From NCBI GenBank assembly GCA_002256205.1, contig NKIW01000006.1:147015-211014 (forward strand): DNA of 64,000 bases, given 5' to 3'. The stretch comes from Rhizobiales bacterium PAR1. GTDB lineage: Bacteria > Pseudomonadota > Alphaproteobacteria > Rhizobiales > Beijerinckiaceae. Position 1 is the stretch's first letter, and every line of letters begins with the position of its first letter. A model generated the notes under the pieces. That model was not told the DNA's origin and ran no database searches. It was given only the letters and a program-made list of their open reading frames with translations. Below are positions 34,689 through 44,691 of the stretch, piece by piece. The position numbers and the translations under genes are program-made.

Positions 34689-35456
34689 ATGAGCACCGCG
34701 CTTTTTGATCTCACGGGCCGCACGGCCCTCATTACCGGCTCGTCCCGCGGGCTGGGCCGCGCGATGGCCGAGGGCCTTGGCCGCGCCGGGGCGAAGCTTG
34801 TCATCAACGGCACGAGCCCTGCCAAGGTCGATGAAGCGGTGACCGAGATGCGGGCGGTCGGGCTCGACGCGCAAGCGCTTGCCTTCAACGTGACCGATGA
34901 AGCCGCTGTCAAAGCCGCCTTCGCCGATCTCGATCAACGCGGCGTTGCCATCGATATCCTCGTCAACAACGCGGGCATCCAGTTCAGAAAGCCGATGGTT
35001 GATCTCGACACCGCCGATTGGCAGCGCGTGATCGATACCAACCTCACTTCGGCCTTCGTCATCGGACGTGAAGCCGCCAGGCGGATGATCCCGCGCGGCT
35101 ATGGCAAGGTGATCAACATTGCCTCGCTCACCAGCGTTCTCGCCCGCGCTACCGTTGCGCCCTATACGGTCGCCAAGGGCGGCATCAAGATGCTGACGCA
35201 GGCGATGGCGGCGGAATGGGGCGAGCATGGGCTTCAGGCCAATGCGATCGGCCCCGGCTACATGATCACCGACATGAATCAGGCGCTGATCGACAATCCG
35301 GCTTTCGATGCCTGGGTGAAGGGCCGCACGCCGCAGCGGCGCTGGGGCAAGCCGGAAGAGCTGATCGGCGCAGCGATTTTCCTTAGCTCAGAGGCTTCCA
35401 ACTACGTCAACGGCCAGACCATCTATGTCGATGGCGGCATGATTTCGGTTCTCTAA
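34689..35456 (+). CDS. SDR, gluconate 5-dehydrogenase-like (IdnO type)
   Basis: 255 residues, classical SDR. Cofactor motif TGSSRGLG, NNAG motif (VNNAGIQFRKP), catalytic S in IASLTS, and Y-x-x-x-K in YTVAKGG. The IQFRKP stretch and the ending YVNGQTIYVDGG are typical of gluconate 5-dehydrogenases that interconvert 5-ketogluconate and gluconate. Start at ATG 34689, 15 bases after the dehydratase stop, next to an idnD-like gene. Confidence 0.85.
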   Translation: MSTALFDLTGRTALITGSSRGLGRAMAEGLGRAGAKLVINGTSPAKVDEAVTEMRAVGLDAQALAFNVTDEAAVKAAFADLDQRGVAIDILVNNAGIQFRKPMVDLDTADWQRVIDTNLTSAFVIGREAARRMIPRGYGKVINIASLTSVLARATVAPYTVAKGGIKMLTQAMAAEWGEHGLQANAIGPGYMITDMNQALIDNPAFDAWVKGRTPQRRWGKPEELIGAAIFLSSEASNYVNGQTIYVDGGMISVL

Positions 35457-35471
35457 GGGTAAGGCATCCCC

Positions 35472-36512
35472 ATGCGCGCGCTGGTCATTCACGCCCCTCA
35501 TGATCTCCGGGTCGAGGATTTTTTCGCTGAGGTCGGCGATCTTGGACCTGAGGACGTGCTCGTTCGCATGGCGGCCGGCGGCATCTGTGGGTCTGACCTG
35601 CACTATTATCACCACGGTGGTTTCGGTACGGTTCGCGTCAAGCAACCGATGGCGCTCGGGCATGAGGCTTCCGGCCATGTCGAGGCGGTGGGCTCAGCGG
35701 TGAAGCACGTCGCGAAAGGTGATCTCGTTGCGGTCAATCCGAGCCATCCATGCGGCACTTGCCCCTCTTGCCAGCGCGGGGCGTTCAACCATTGCGAAAA
35801 CATGATTTTCAATGGCTCCGCGATGCGGTTTCCGCATGTTCAGGGGCTTTTTCGTGAGAAGATCAGCGTGCCGCAAAATCGCGTCTTCAAGATCGCTGCG
35901 CCGGTCAGCGCGGCTGAAGCGGCACTCTGTGAGCCCTTCTCCGTGGCGCTGCATGCTGCCAAGCAGGCGGGCGACCTCAAGGGTAAGCGCGTGCTCGTCT
36001 CGGGCTGCGGGCCGATTGGCGTTCTGATGATCGTGGCGGCGCGCCTTGCCGGTGCCAGCCATATCGCCGCGACGGATATCACTGCGCATTCGCTCGCTGT
36101 GGCGGCGAAGTTTGGCTGTGATGATTGCCTCGATGTCTCGAAGGGCGCGGAGGTTCTCGCGCCTTATACCGAGAATCGCGGCCAGATCGACGTGGTGTTC
36201 GAGTGTTCGGGTGCTCCGCCGGCGATGGCTTCTGCACTCCAGACGCTGCGCCCGCAGGGGCGGATTGTGCTTGTCGGCCTTGGCGGCGATGCGCCAGTGC
36301 CGGTCAACATGATTGTCGCGAAGGAGCTCGAGATCGTCGGCACCTTCCGCTTCGATCTCGAGTTCGCGCGTGCGGCGGAGCTGATTTCCTCGCGTACGGT
36401 TGATCTTCGCCCGATGATTTCGGCGAGTTTCCCGATGGCCGAGGCGGTCGAAGCCTTCACGCAGGCCTCAGACCGGACGCGCGCGACCAAGGTCGTCATC
36501 AACCTCTCCTGA
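35472..36512 (+). CDS. idnD: L-idonate 5-dehydrogenase-like zinc alcohol dehydrogenase
   Basis: 346-residue medium-chain dehydrogenase. Catalytic zinc ligands C39 (GGICGSDLHYY), H64 and E65 (GHEASG); structural zinc cysteines C94, C97, C100 and C108; Rossmann region VLVSGCGPIGVLMI. The DLHYYHHGGFGTVRVKQPMALGHE pattern matches IdnD, which oxidises L-idonate to 5-ketogluconate. Together with the IdnO-like SDR it would bring idonate to gluconate. Starts 15 bases after that SDR gene. Confidence 0.86.
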   Translation: MRALVIHAPHDLRVEDFFAEVGDLGPEDVLVRMAAGGICGSDLHYYHHGGFGTVRVKQPMALGHEASGHVEAVGSAVKHVAKGDLVAVNPSHPCGTCPSCQRGAFNHCENMIFNGSAMRFPHVQGLFREKISVPQNRVFKIAAPVSAAEAALCEPFSVALHAAKQAGDLKGKRVLVSGCGPIGVLMIVAARLAGASHIAATDITAHSLAVAAKFGCDDCLDVSKGAEVLAPYTENRGQIDVVFECSGAPPAMASALQTLRPQGRIVLVGLGGDAPVPVNMIVAKELEIVGTFRFDLEFARAAELISSRTVDLRPMISASFPMAEAVEAFTQASDRTRATKVVINLS

Positions 36513-36533
36513 AAAATATGGCTTCGGGCTTTC

Positions 36534-36578
36534 GCATGCTTTTTGCGAAAAACCGGCAACCATTTTTTCGCAGCATGC
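36534..36578. repeat. Rhizobial-type intergenic palindromic repeat, copy B
   Basis: Stem TGCGAAAAA/TTTTTCGCA (36544-36552 with 36564-36572) flanked by GCATGC on both sides (36534-36539 and 36573-36578). The GAAAAACCGG...CCATTTTTTC core matches copy A at 24918. It lies between the idnD-like gene and the 2-hydroxyacid dehydrogenase gene, downstream of a stop codon like copy A. Confidence 0.65.
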
Positions 36579-36592
36579 TTTGGGATCACCCG

Positions 36593-37558
36593 ATGAAGAT
36601 CGCTTTTTACGGGCGCAATGCCGCCAATTTCCGCGAAGGTTTCGAGGCGCTTGTCGGAGCGGGGCATGAGATCGTCACGCTCTCGGATGCGCTGGATCAG
36701 CCGGGTGAAGCAGCGCATTTCGAGAGCGCCGAGGTCATCGTCGGCAACAAGCTCGGCGCTGCCGAGCCCACCCCGCGTGCACTGAAGCTCTATCAGGCTC
36801 CCGCAGCGGGCACTGATGCCATCGATCCCGCGCGCTTGCCGGTAGGGGCGACGCTTTGCAACGCCTTCGGTCACGAGCAGCCCATCGCCGAATATGTGAT
36901 GACCGCGCTTCTGATGCGCCACGTGCCGATGGCGGCGGCGGATGCGGCGCTGCGTAAGGGTAAATGGGATTACTGGGCAGGGCGCCCCGGCGCGCTCCGC
37001 ACCGAGCTGGGCGACCAGCCCATCGGCCTCCTCGGTTTCGGCCATATCGGCAAGGCGATTGGGGTTCGTGCCAAGGCCTTCGGCTGCCGTGTTGTCGTCG
37101 CAAACCGCTCGAAGGTGCCGGTCGGTAACGGCGTCGACGAAAGCTATGGCCTCGACCAGCTTCCTGCCTTCATGGGCGCGGCGGATGCGATTGTCGTTTC
37201 GCTGCCGCTGCTCGACGCAACGCGCGGTATCGTCGATGCAGCAGCGCTCGGCGCGATGCGGCCGCATGGCGTCGTCATCAATGTCGGGCGCGGGCCGGTG
37301 ATCGAGGAGAAGGCGCTGTTTGATGCGCTTTCTAACCAACGCATTGGCGGCGCGATCATTGATACCTGGTATCAGTATCCGACCGCCGAAAAGCCCGAGG
37401 TTCTGCCGGGAAATCTGCCGTTCGAAACGCTCTCCAATGTCGTTCTCACGCCGCATATGAGCGGCTGGACCAACGGTACCGTCCGTCGCCGGCAGGAGAC
37501 GGTCGCCGAGAATGTCCGCCGCTTGATCACGGGCGAAGCGCTTCTCAACGTCGTCTAG
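36593..37558 (+). CDS. D-isomer-specific 2-hydroxyacid dehydrogenase
   Basis: 321 residues from the ATG at 36593 (MKIAFYGRNAANFREGFEALV). Rossmann motif GLLGFGHIGKAIG, catalytic Arg in INVGRGP, a Glu/Asp region around IIDTWYQYP, and catalytic His in LTPHMSGWTNGT. Likely reduces or oxidises a 2-oxo or 2-hydroxy sugar acid in the same pathway. Probably co-transcribed with the idnD-like gene although 80 bases and a palindromic repeat separate them. Confidence 0.85.
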   Translation: MKIAFYGRNAANFREGFEALVGAGHEIVTLSDALDQPGEAAHFESAEVIVGNKLGAAEPTPRALKLYQAPAAGTDAIDPARLPVGATLCNAFGHEQPIAEYVMTALLMRHVPMAAADAALRKGKWDYWAGRPGALRTELGDQPIGLLGFGHIGKAIGVRAKAFGCRVVVANRSKVPVGNGVDESYGLDQLPAFMGAADAIVVSLPLLDATRGIVDAAALGAMRPHGVVINVGRGPVIEEKALFDALSNQRIGGAIIDTWYQYPTAEKPEVLPGNLPFETLSNVVLTPHMSGWTNGTVRRRQETVAENVRRLITGEALLNVV

Positions 37559-37570
37559 GTTGAGGGGAGT

Positions 37571-38440
37571 CTAGGGTGTCTTTCCTTGCACCCGGTTGCG
37601 GAAGTCGCGCGGTGAAAATCCTGTTGCGCCGGTAAATACACGGCTGAAGTAGGCCGGGTCTTCAAAGCCGAGCGCGTAGGAAATCGTCGAGATCGGCATT
37701 GACGTATAGACGAGGTTGCGCCGCGCCTCGCGGATCAGGCGCTCGTGAATGAGGCGTGAGGCAGGATAGCCGCGTGCCCAGCGCGTAATGCGGCTGAGGT
37801 GCGTCGGCGAGACCGAGAGCGCTTTCGCATAGTCCGCCACGCTCCAATGTTCGGCGAAGTGTGCTTCCACCAGTGTCTCGAATTGTTCGAGAAGGCCCGA
37901 GTTCGGGCGCTCGCCCGGTGCGACGCCAGTTTCGACCAAGGCGCGCGCGACAAGCCCGATCAGCGCTCCGCAATACCCACGCAAAATTTGGGCACGCGCG
38001 AAGTGTCTTCCGGCGAATTCATCGAAAATCTGGAGAATGATCGCGCGAATGGCATCTGCGGCGTCAAAAACGCAAGGTTCCGCCAGCGTCTTGGCGATGC
38101 CTTCGCCGCGCGTCAGCGCGTCGCTCACCATCTCCGCCGCGAGGGTCACGACCCAGCCTTGCGTGCCGGGTATGAAGGAAAAACCGTGTACATGGCCGAT
38201 AGGGACATTGATGATCCGTTGCGGGGACAGAGTAGTCGCTTGATCCTCAAAGCGGGCTTCTCCGCCACCACTGTCGATCAGCAGGAACTGGTGCAGCCGC
38301 GCGTGGCGATGGGCGGCGAATTCCCAATTGTGCAAGATCGAGCGTGTTGCGATCGTCTCGCAGTGCACAACATCCGGCAAATCTCCGGATTCTCCGAAGA
38401 GATTGTAGGATTCTACGGTGGGAAGGCGCATGCGCGGCAT
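37571..38440 (-). CDS. pobR: AraC-family activator, PobR type
   Basis: 289 residues. N-terminal cupin-like sensor region (HNWEFAAHRHARLHQFLLIDSGGG) and C-terminal tandem helix-turn-helix of the AraC/XylS family (WSVADYAKALSVSPTHLSRITRW, then ISYALGFEDPAYFSRVFTGATGFSPRDFR). Divergent from pobA with 85 bases between, the usual arrangement for an activator that responds to 4-hydroxybenzoate. The family is certain; the effector is inferred from its position. Confidence 0.87.
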   Translation of the reverse strand: MPRMRLPTVESYNLFGESGDLPDVVHCETIATRSILHNWEFAAHRHARLHQFLLIDSGGGEARFEDQATTLSPQRIINVPIGHVHGFSFIPGTQGWVVTLAAEMVSDALTRGEGIAKTLAEPCVFDAADAIRAIILQIFDEFAGRHFARAQILRGYCGALIGLVARALVETGVAPGERPNSGLLEQFETLVEAHFAEHWSVADYAKALSVSPTHLSRITRWARGYPASRLIHERLIREARRNLVYTSMPISTISYALGFEDPAYFSRVFTGATGFSPRDFRNRVQGKTP

Positions 38441-38465
38441 GTTCGATTTCTACAAGAAAATGTGA

Positions 38466-39698
<1,233 letters not shown>

Positions 39699-39761
39699 CG
39701 AGGCTTTGCCTGTCTGGCGGGATAAAAAACGATTGGCAGGGCCGGCAACCGCGTTGCATTG

Positions 39762-39776
39762 TCCTGTCTGACAGGA
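39762..39776. promoter_or_regulatory. 15-base palindrome upstream of the first TRAP operon
   Basis: TCCTGTC-T-GACAGGA is a perfect odd palindrome in the 216-base gap between pobA and dctP. A second inverted repeat, GGCCTGCG/CGCAGGCC, is at 39783-39805. The first looks like an operator, the second like a leader hairpin. The binding protein is unknown. Confidence 0.4.
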
Positions 39777-39914
39777 ATGACGGGCCTGCGGTTGACGCGC
39801 AGGCCTGTTGCCGACAAAAACGATCAAGAAAGCCGAGCATATCGGCTCAGGAAACGCTGAAGACCGGTAGTGCTGACCAAGGCGCGCCGGCTGAGACAAG
39901 AGGGAGAGACTACC

Positions 39915-41051
39915 ATGCGCCTTACGCGCCGCTCGCTTATCGCCGCTACTGCCGGCCTTGCCGCCGCCCCGGCGCTCACCACCACGCCGACGCTGGCACA
40001 GGCGCCGCAGTTCACTTTCCGTCTGCAACACTTTCTGCCGGCGCAGTCTAACCAGCATCGTGACTGGTTCCTGCCCTGGGCAGAGAAGATCAACAAGGAA
40101 TCGGGCGGCCGGATCAAGATCGAGGTCTATCCTTCGATGCAGCTTGGCGGGCGTCCGCCGCAGCTTTTCGATCAGGCGCGCGACGGCGTCGTCGATATCG
40201 TCTGGACGCTGGCTGGCAACACGCCGGGCCGCTTCCCGCGGCTCGAGGTGTTTGAGCTGCCGTTCGTTTCTGCCGGTTTGGGTGAACAGACCAGCCGTGC
40301 CGTGTGGGAATACTACGAGAAGTACTCGAAGAACGAGCTGAAGGACGTCAAGGTCCTTGCCGTTTTCTGCCATGGCAAGGGCAACATCTATTCCAAGGAC
40401 CGCACCATCAAGTCGCCTGGCGATGTGAAGGGCCTCAAGATCCGTGTTCCTTCGCGCCCGATCAACGATGAAATGCAGCTGATGGGCGCGATTCCGCAGG
40501 CGATTCCCGCACCGGGTGTGCCGGAGGCGCTCGCCAAGGGCGTCGTCGACGGCGTCGTGATGCCCTACGAGATCGTCCCTGCACTCAAACTCGACGAATT
40601 GACCAACAATGTCAGCGTCTTCGAGGGCAACCGCTCGCTCTACACCATCGTGTTCCTGTTCGCGATGAACAAGGCGAAGTACGACGCGCTGCCGGATGAT
40701 CTCAAGAAGGTCATTGATAATAATTCCGGTGGCGATTTCTCGCGCGGCCTCGGCAAGTGGTTCGACGATTGGGACAAGCTCGGCATCGCGGCGGTCGAGA
40801 AAGCCAAGATGAAGGTGACGCCGATTGGCGGAGCTGATCTCGAGGGCTGGAAGGCGTCTTCGAAGCCTGTGCTCGATGCCTGGGTCGAAGGCCGCACCAA
40901 GGCTGGAGACAATGGCGCGGAGTTGCTGAAATCCGCGCAGGATCTGATGACGAAATACGCGCCCTACGCGCCCTTCCGGACGATTAGCCGGGGGCGCGGC
41001 GGCAAGGCCGCGCCCGATTTTCCTGTCAAAATAGATCAGCGCGCTGGTTGA
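39915..41051 (+). CDS. TRAP transporter substrate-binding protein (DctP type)
   Basis: 378 residues. Twin-arginine-like N-terminus (RLTRRSLIAATAGLAAAPAL) and signal peptide ending at about residue 30 (TLAQA). Mature start FTFRLQHFLPAQSNQHRDWFLPWAEKINKES and the family stretch GGRIKIEVYPSMQLGGRPPQ. It binds an organic acid in the periplasm and hands it to DctQM. A hairpin overlaps the last codons of this gene. Placed right after pobA, so an aromatic acid such as 4-hydroxybenzoate is a reasonable cargo. Confidence 0.92.
   Translation: MRLTRRSLIAATAGLAAAPALTTTPTLAQAPQFTFRLQHFLPAQSNQHRDWFLPWAEKINKESGGRIKIEVYPSMQLGGRPPQLFDQARDGVVDIVWTLAGNTPGRFPRLEVFELPFVSAGLGEQTSRAVWEYYEKYSKNELKDVKVLAVFCHGKGNIYSKDRTIKSPGDVKGLKIRVPSRPINDEMQLMGAIPQAIPAPGVPEALAKGVVDGVVMPYEIVPALKLDELTNNVSVFEGNRSLYTIVFLFAMNKAKYDALPDDLKKVIDNNSGGDFSRGLGKWFDDWDKLGIAAVEKAKMKVTPIGGADLEGWKASSKPVLDAWVEGRTKAGDNGAELLKSAQDLMTKYAPYAPFRTISRGRGGKAAPDFPVKIDQRAG
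40992..41015 (+). terminator. Hairpin at the 3' end of the first dctP
   Basis: A perfect 9-bp stem GGGCGCGGC/GCCGCGCCC with a 6-base loop, followed by GATTTTCC. It overlaps the last codons of dctP and precedes dctQ, so it can act as a partial terminator within the operon. Confidence 0.6.
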
Positions 41052-41116
41052 TCGTTCCTGTGCTCACGCGGACACGGGGGCTATCGACTGATGCGAGCGC
41101 TTTGGAGATTTTCGCC

Positions 41117-41686
41117 ATGAGCCCGAATGCAACAAGCGCCGAATGGGAACCCGATGGCCCTCTGGGCCAGACGCTTGAGAAAATCGCGGAAATTACCGCG
41201 ATTCTCGGCGGGTTCGTGCTCGTGGCGGTCATGCTGATCGAAAGCGCTTCGGTTATCGGGCGCGGGCTTGCGGGTATCCTGCCAGTACGCTCCATCGCGG
41301 GCGATAGCGAACTGGTCCAGATTGGCGGCGCCATCGCGATCTTTGCTTTCCTGCCTTATTGCCAGTTGCGGCGCGGCAATGTCTTCGTCGATTTCTTTAC
41401 CAAGGGCCTGCCGGTCCGGGCGCGCTCCTTCCTCGATTTCATTGCCAATGTGCTTTATCTCGCACTCGCGTTCGCGATTGCGCTGCAACTCGTGCATGCG
41501 ACGAAGGAGAAGTTCGAATACGCCGATACGACAACCGTGCTGCGCCTGCCCGAATCCTGGCCCTATCTGATCTCGACCGTGCTGGCCTGGTTCCTCGTGA
41601 TCGCGATCTGCTACTCGATCCTGCGCTCGGCGCGGGAAATCCACCGCCGGAAACTGATCGGGCCGCAGCCGAGCGGGGAGCACTGA
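41117..41686 (+). CDS. TRAP transporter small membrane subunit (DctQ type)
   Basis: 189 residues with four predicted membrane helices, starting around ITAILGGFVLVAVMLIESASVIGRGL. The amphipathic stretch YCQLRRGNVFVDFFTKGLPVRAR is the typical DctQ motif. Start at ATG 41117 chosen over earlier in-frame codons because it gives the usual short cytoplasmic N-terminus. dctM follows 1 base after the stop. Confidence 0.9.
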   Translation: MSPNATSAEWEPDGPLGQTLEKIAEITAILGGFVLVAVMLIESASVIGRGLAGILPVRSIAGDSELVQIGGAIAIFAFLPYCQLRRGNVFVDFFTKGLPVRARSFLDFIANVLYLALAFAIALQLVHATKEKFEYADTTTVLRLPESWPYLISTVLAWFLVIAICYSILRSAREIHRRKLIGPQPSGEH

Positions 41687-41687
41687 C

Positions 41688-43016
41688 ATGACACCTTTTA
41701 CTGGCGGCCTTTTCAGCTTCCTCGTCCTGCTGGTGCTTCTGGCACTGCGTCTGCCGATCGCGGTGGCGATGCTCGTGGTCGGCGCGGGCGGCTACATCTG
41801 GATGGATGGGCTCACGCCCTTCCTCGCCTTCATGAAATCAACGCCCTACGAGACCTTCGGGAGCTATTCCTTCTCGGTCATCCCGATGTTCCTGCTGATG
41901 GGCAATGTCGCTTCCGGGTCCGGGCTTTCGGCGCGGTTGTTTCGGGGCGCCAATGCACTGATCGGGCATTTCAAGGGCGGCATGGCGATGGCCTCGGTGC
42001 TTGCTTGCGCGGCCTTCGGCACGATTTGCGGTTCCAGCCTTGCGACGGCAGCCACTATGGGGCAGGTCGCGATCCCGGAGATGCGGAAATACGGCTATTC
42101 CGGCGCGCTCACCACAGGTTGTCTGGCTGCGGGTGGCACGCTCGGCATTCTCGTTCCTCCCTCGGTGCCGCTGGTGATCTATGCGCTGCTGACCCAGCAG
42201 AACATCGCCAAGTTGTTTCTGGCGGCCTTCATCCCCGCCGCACTGGCGGTGACCGGCTTCATGATTGCAATCCGCGTCTATGTCTGGCTCAACCCCAAGG
42301 CCGGTCCGGCAACGCCCAAGGCGCCGTTTGCCTCGCGCCTCAAGGATATGATCGACACTTGGCCAGTGATGATGATCTTCCTCGTTGTTTTCGTCGGCAT
42401 GAACGGCGATTTCTTCGTGGGCCGGAGCCTTTTCACACCGACCGAAGGAGCGGCCATCGGCGCGCTTTGCGCGACCATCGCTGCTGTGACAGTGGGCGGC
42501 ATGAAATTCCGCGAACTTGTCCGCCCGGTGCGCGCCACAGCGGAGCAGACCGGGATGATCTTCCTCATCCTGCTTGGCGCGGAAATCTACAATGCCTTCC
42601 TCGCTCGCACGCAGATGCCGCAGGTGATGGCGCAATGGGTCGCGGGGCTCGGCATCTCCCCCTTCCTGATCATGGCAGTGATCGTGATCGTCTACATCCT
42701 GATGGGCTGCCTGATGGACAGCCTGTCGATGATCCTTCTGACGATTCCGATCTTTTTCCCGGTGGTCATGGGGCTCGATTTCGGGCTTTCGCCGGAGCAT
42801 ACGGCGATCTGGTTCGGCATTATCGCGCTGATCGTTGTTGAACTGGGGCTGATACATCCCCCTGTGGGGCTCAACGTCTATGTCATCTCGACCATCGCCC
42901 GTGATGTCTCGATGATGGATACCTTCCGAGGCGTGGTGCCTTTCCTGATTGCGGAGTTCATCCGTGTCGGATTCATCATCGCCTTCCCGATCCTCACGCT
43001 CTGGGCGATCAAATAG
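41688..43016 (+). CDS. TRAP transporter large membrane subunit (DctM type)
   Basis: 442-residue permease of the DctM family with about 12 to 13 helices. Signature stretches: SYSFSVIPMFLLMGNVASGSGLS, AFGTICGSSLATAATMGQVAIPEM, and GGTLGILVPPSVPLVIYALLT. It uses the Na+ or H+ gradient for uptake with DctPQ. Confidence 0.95.
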   Translation: MTPFTGGLFSFLVLLVLLALRLPIAVAMLVVGAGGYIWMDGLTPFLAFMKSTPYETFGSYSFSVIPMFLLMGNVASGSGLSARLFRGANALIGHFKGGMAMASVLACAAFGTICGSSLATAATMGQVAIPEMRKYGYSGALTTGCLAAGGTLGILVPPSVPLVIYALLTQQNIAKLFLAAFIPAALAVTGFMIAIRVYVWLNPKAGPATPKAPFASRLKDMIDTWPVMMIFLVVFVGMNGDFFVGRSLFTPTEGAAIGALCATIAAVTVGGMKFRELVRPVRATAEQTGMIFLILLGAEIYNAFLARTQMPQVMAQWVAGLGISPFLIMAVIVIVYILMGCLMDSLSMILLTIPIFFPVVMGLDFGLSPEHTAIWFGIIALIVVELGLIHPPVGLNVYVISTIARDVSMMDTFRGVVPFLIAEFIRVGFIIAFPILTLWAIK

Positions 43017-43028
43017 CGCTTCCGGGAT

Positions 43029-43061
43029 GGGGTATTGATGAATTGACGTCATCAGTACCCC
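43029..43061 (+). terminator. Long stem-loop after the first TRAP operon
   Basis: A 13-bp stem with one G-T wobble (43029-43041 with 43049-43061) and a 7-base loop begins 13 bases after the dctM stop. A T-rich but interrupted tail follows (CTAATCTTATTCGCTTTT), so it is probably the operon terminator. Confidence 0.6.
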
Positions 43062-43279
43062 TAATCTTATTCGCTTTTCCTGCCGAAGAACCACGTGTTA
43101 GCCTCCCGAACTGAGAAACGTAGCTCACGATAACGAAGCTACCGAAGTCGGGGACGAACGCGCCGTTGGGCCAAATCCGGGAATCCGCCGCGCTGGCGGG
43201 CCGGAGTTCTGTCGTTCCTGTCTTCACGTCTGTGTTTCGTCGCCTTTAGGGCGGCATCAACGGGAAGGTCTTGGGGAAC

Positions 43280-44620
43280 ATGAATTTGCATCGCATGCTT
43301 CTGGCGCGGAAAGCCGAGGGCAAGCCGGTCACGGTCGGCATTATCGGTGCCGGAAAATTCGGAACGATGTTCCTCTCGCAGGCGCGCTCCACCGATGGCG
43401 TGCATGTTGTGGCCGTGGCGGACCTCAACACCACGCGCGCGCGTTCCCAACTCAAGCTCGCGTGCTGGCCGGAGGAGCAATACGCCGCGAAATCCATCGA
43501 TGACGCGATCAAGCATGGCGCAACCATCGTCACCGACAATGGCGACAGCCTCGTCACCCATCCCGGCATCGAGGTGATCATCGAGGCCACGGGCGATCCC
43601 GGCGCGGGCATCCGTTTTGCGCTCAAAGCCATCGAGAATGGCAAGCACATCATCATGGTCAATGTCGAGGCGGATGCCGTTGCCGGCCCGTTGCTCGCCC
43701 AGAAGGCGAAGAAGGCCGGCGTTGTCTATTCCCTCGCTTGGGGCGACCAGCCGGCGCTGATCGCCGATCACGTCGACTGGGCGCGCGCCGCCGGTTTCAA
43801 GGTGGTCTCGGCCGGCAAGGGTACGCGCTACCACCCGACCTATCATCAGTCGACGCCGGACACGGTCTGGAACATTCTCGACAAGTACATGAAGATCAAG
43901 GATCGGAATTCGATCAATCCGAAGATGTTCAATTCCTTCGTCGATGGGACGAAATCGGGCATCGAGATGACGGCGGTCTGCAATGCCACCGGTCTCGAGA
44001 GCCAGAAGGAAGGGCTTTCCTTCCCGCCGGCAACGCGGTTCGAGCATGCCGAGATCTGCAAGCCGAAGACAGATGGCGGTGTGCTTGAGCGCAAGGGCGT
44101 CACCGAGGTCACCTCCTCGCTCTATCGCGACGAGACCGATGTGCCGCACGCCCTGCTGATGGGCACCTACGTCGTTTTCGAGACGGACAGCGCCTATTCC
44201 GAGGAGTGCTTCCGCGAATATTCGATGCTGCCGGACAAATCGGGCCAATACGCCTGCCTCTATCGTCCGATCCACATGATCGGACTGGAGTTGGGGATTT
44301 CCGTGGCCTCCGCCGCGTTGCGCAAGGAGCCGACCGGCGCGCCGATCTGCTTCAATTCCGACGTGGTTGCGACCGCCAAGCGCACACTCAAGGCGGGTGA
44401 AATCCTCGATGGCGAAGGCGGTTTCTGCGTCTGGGGTAAGCAGACCCCGGCGACCACCTCGCTCGCCGAGGGTTATCTGCCGCTCGGTCTCGCCCACAAG
44501 GTCAAGCTCAAGAACGAGATTGCCGAGGGTGCGCGGCTGAAATGGTCGGATGTCGACTATGACCCGAATGACGCGGCGGTGAAGGTTCGCCGTGAAATGG
44601 AGACGACGTTCCGGACCTGA
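43280..44620 (+). CDS. SAF-domain NAD(P)-dependent oxidoreductase (homoserine dehydrogenase-like)
   Basis: 446 residues. Rossmann start PVTVGIIGAGKFGTMFLSQA, a homoserine-dehydrogenase-like middle region (GDPGAGIRFALKAIENGKHIIMVNVEADAVAGPLL), and a C-terminal SAF domain from about residue 355 (ATAKRTLKAGEILDGEGGFCVWG...LKNEIAEGARLKWSDVDYD), as in antifreeze-like and altronate dehydratase proteins. Start at ATG 43280. The reaction is not known for this subgroup. It leads a TRAP operon, 71 bases before dctP, so it probably acts on the imported compound. Confidence 0.75.
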   Translation: MNLHRMLLARKAEGKPVTVGIIGAGKFGTMFLSQARSTDGVHVVAVADLNTTRARSQLKLACWPEEQYAAKSIDDAIKHGATIVTDNGDSLVTHPGIEVIIEATGDPGAGIRFALKAIENGKHIIMVNVEADAVAGPLLAQKAKKAGVVYSLAWGDQPALIADHVDWARAAGFKVVSAGKGTRYHPTYHQSTPDTVWNILDKYMKIKDRNSINPKMFNSFVDGTKSGIEMTAVCNATGLESQKEGLSFPPATRFEHAEICKPKTDGGVLERKGVTEVTSSLYRDETDVPHALLMGTYVVFETDSAYSEECFREYSMLPDKSGQYACLYRPIHMIGLELGISVASAALRKEPTGAPICFNSDVVATAKRTLKAGEILDGEGGFCVWGKQTPATTSLAEGYLPLGLAHKVKLKNEIAEGARLKWSDVDYDPNDAAVKVRREMETTFRT

Positions 44621-44691
44621 ATCCGGAGCGGCGACAGAACCTGCCAGAGCCCGGAAAGGGCCGGCATCATCTTCCAGGGAGGAAGCAACCT

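Noticed and set aside
43139-44497. 452-codon open frame antisense to the SAF-domain oxidoreductase gene
   Set aside because: Same reason: the plus strand carries a complete Rossmann plus SAF protein; the antisense frame has no recognisable motif.
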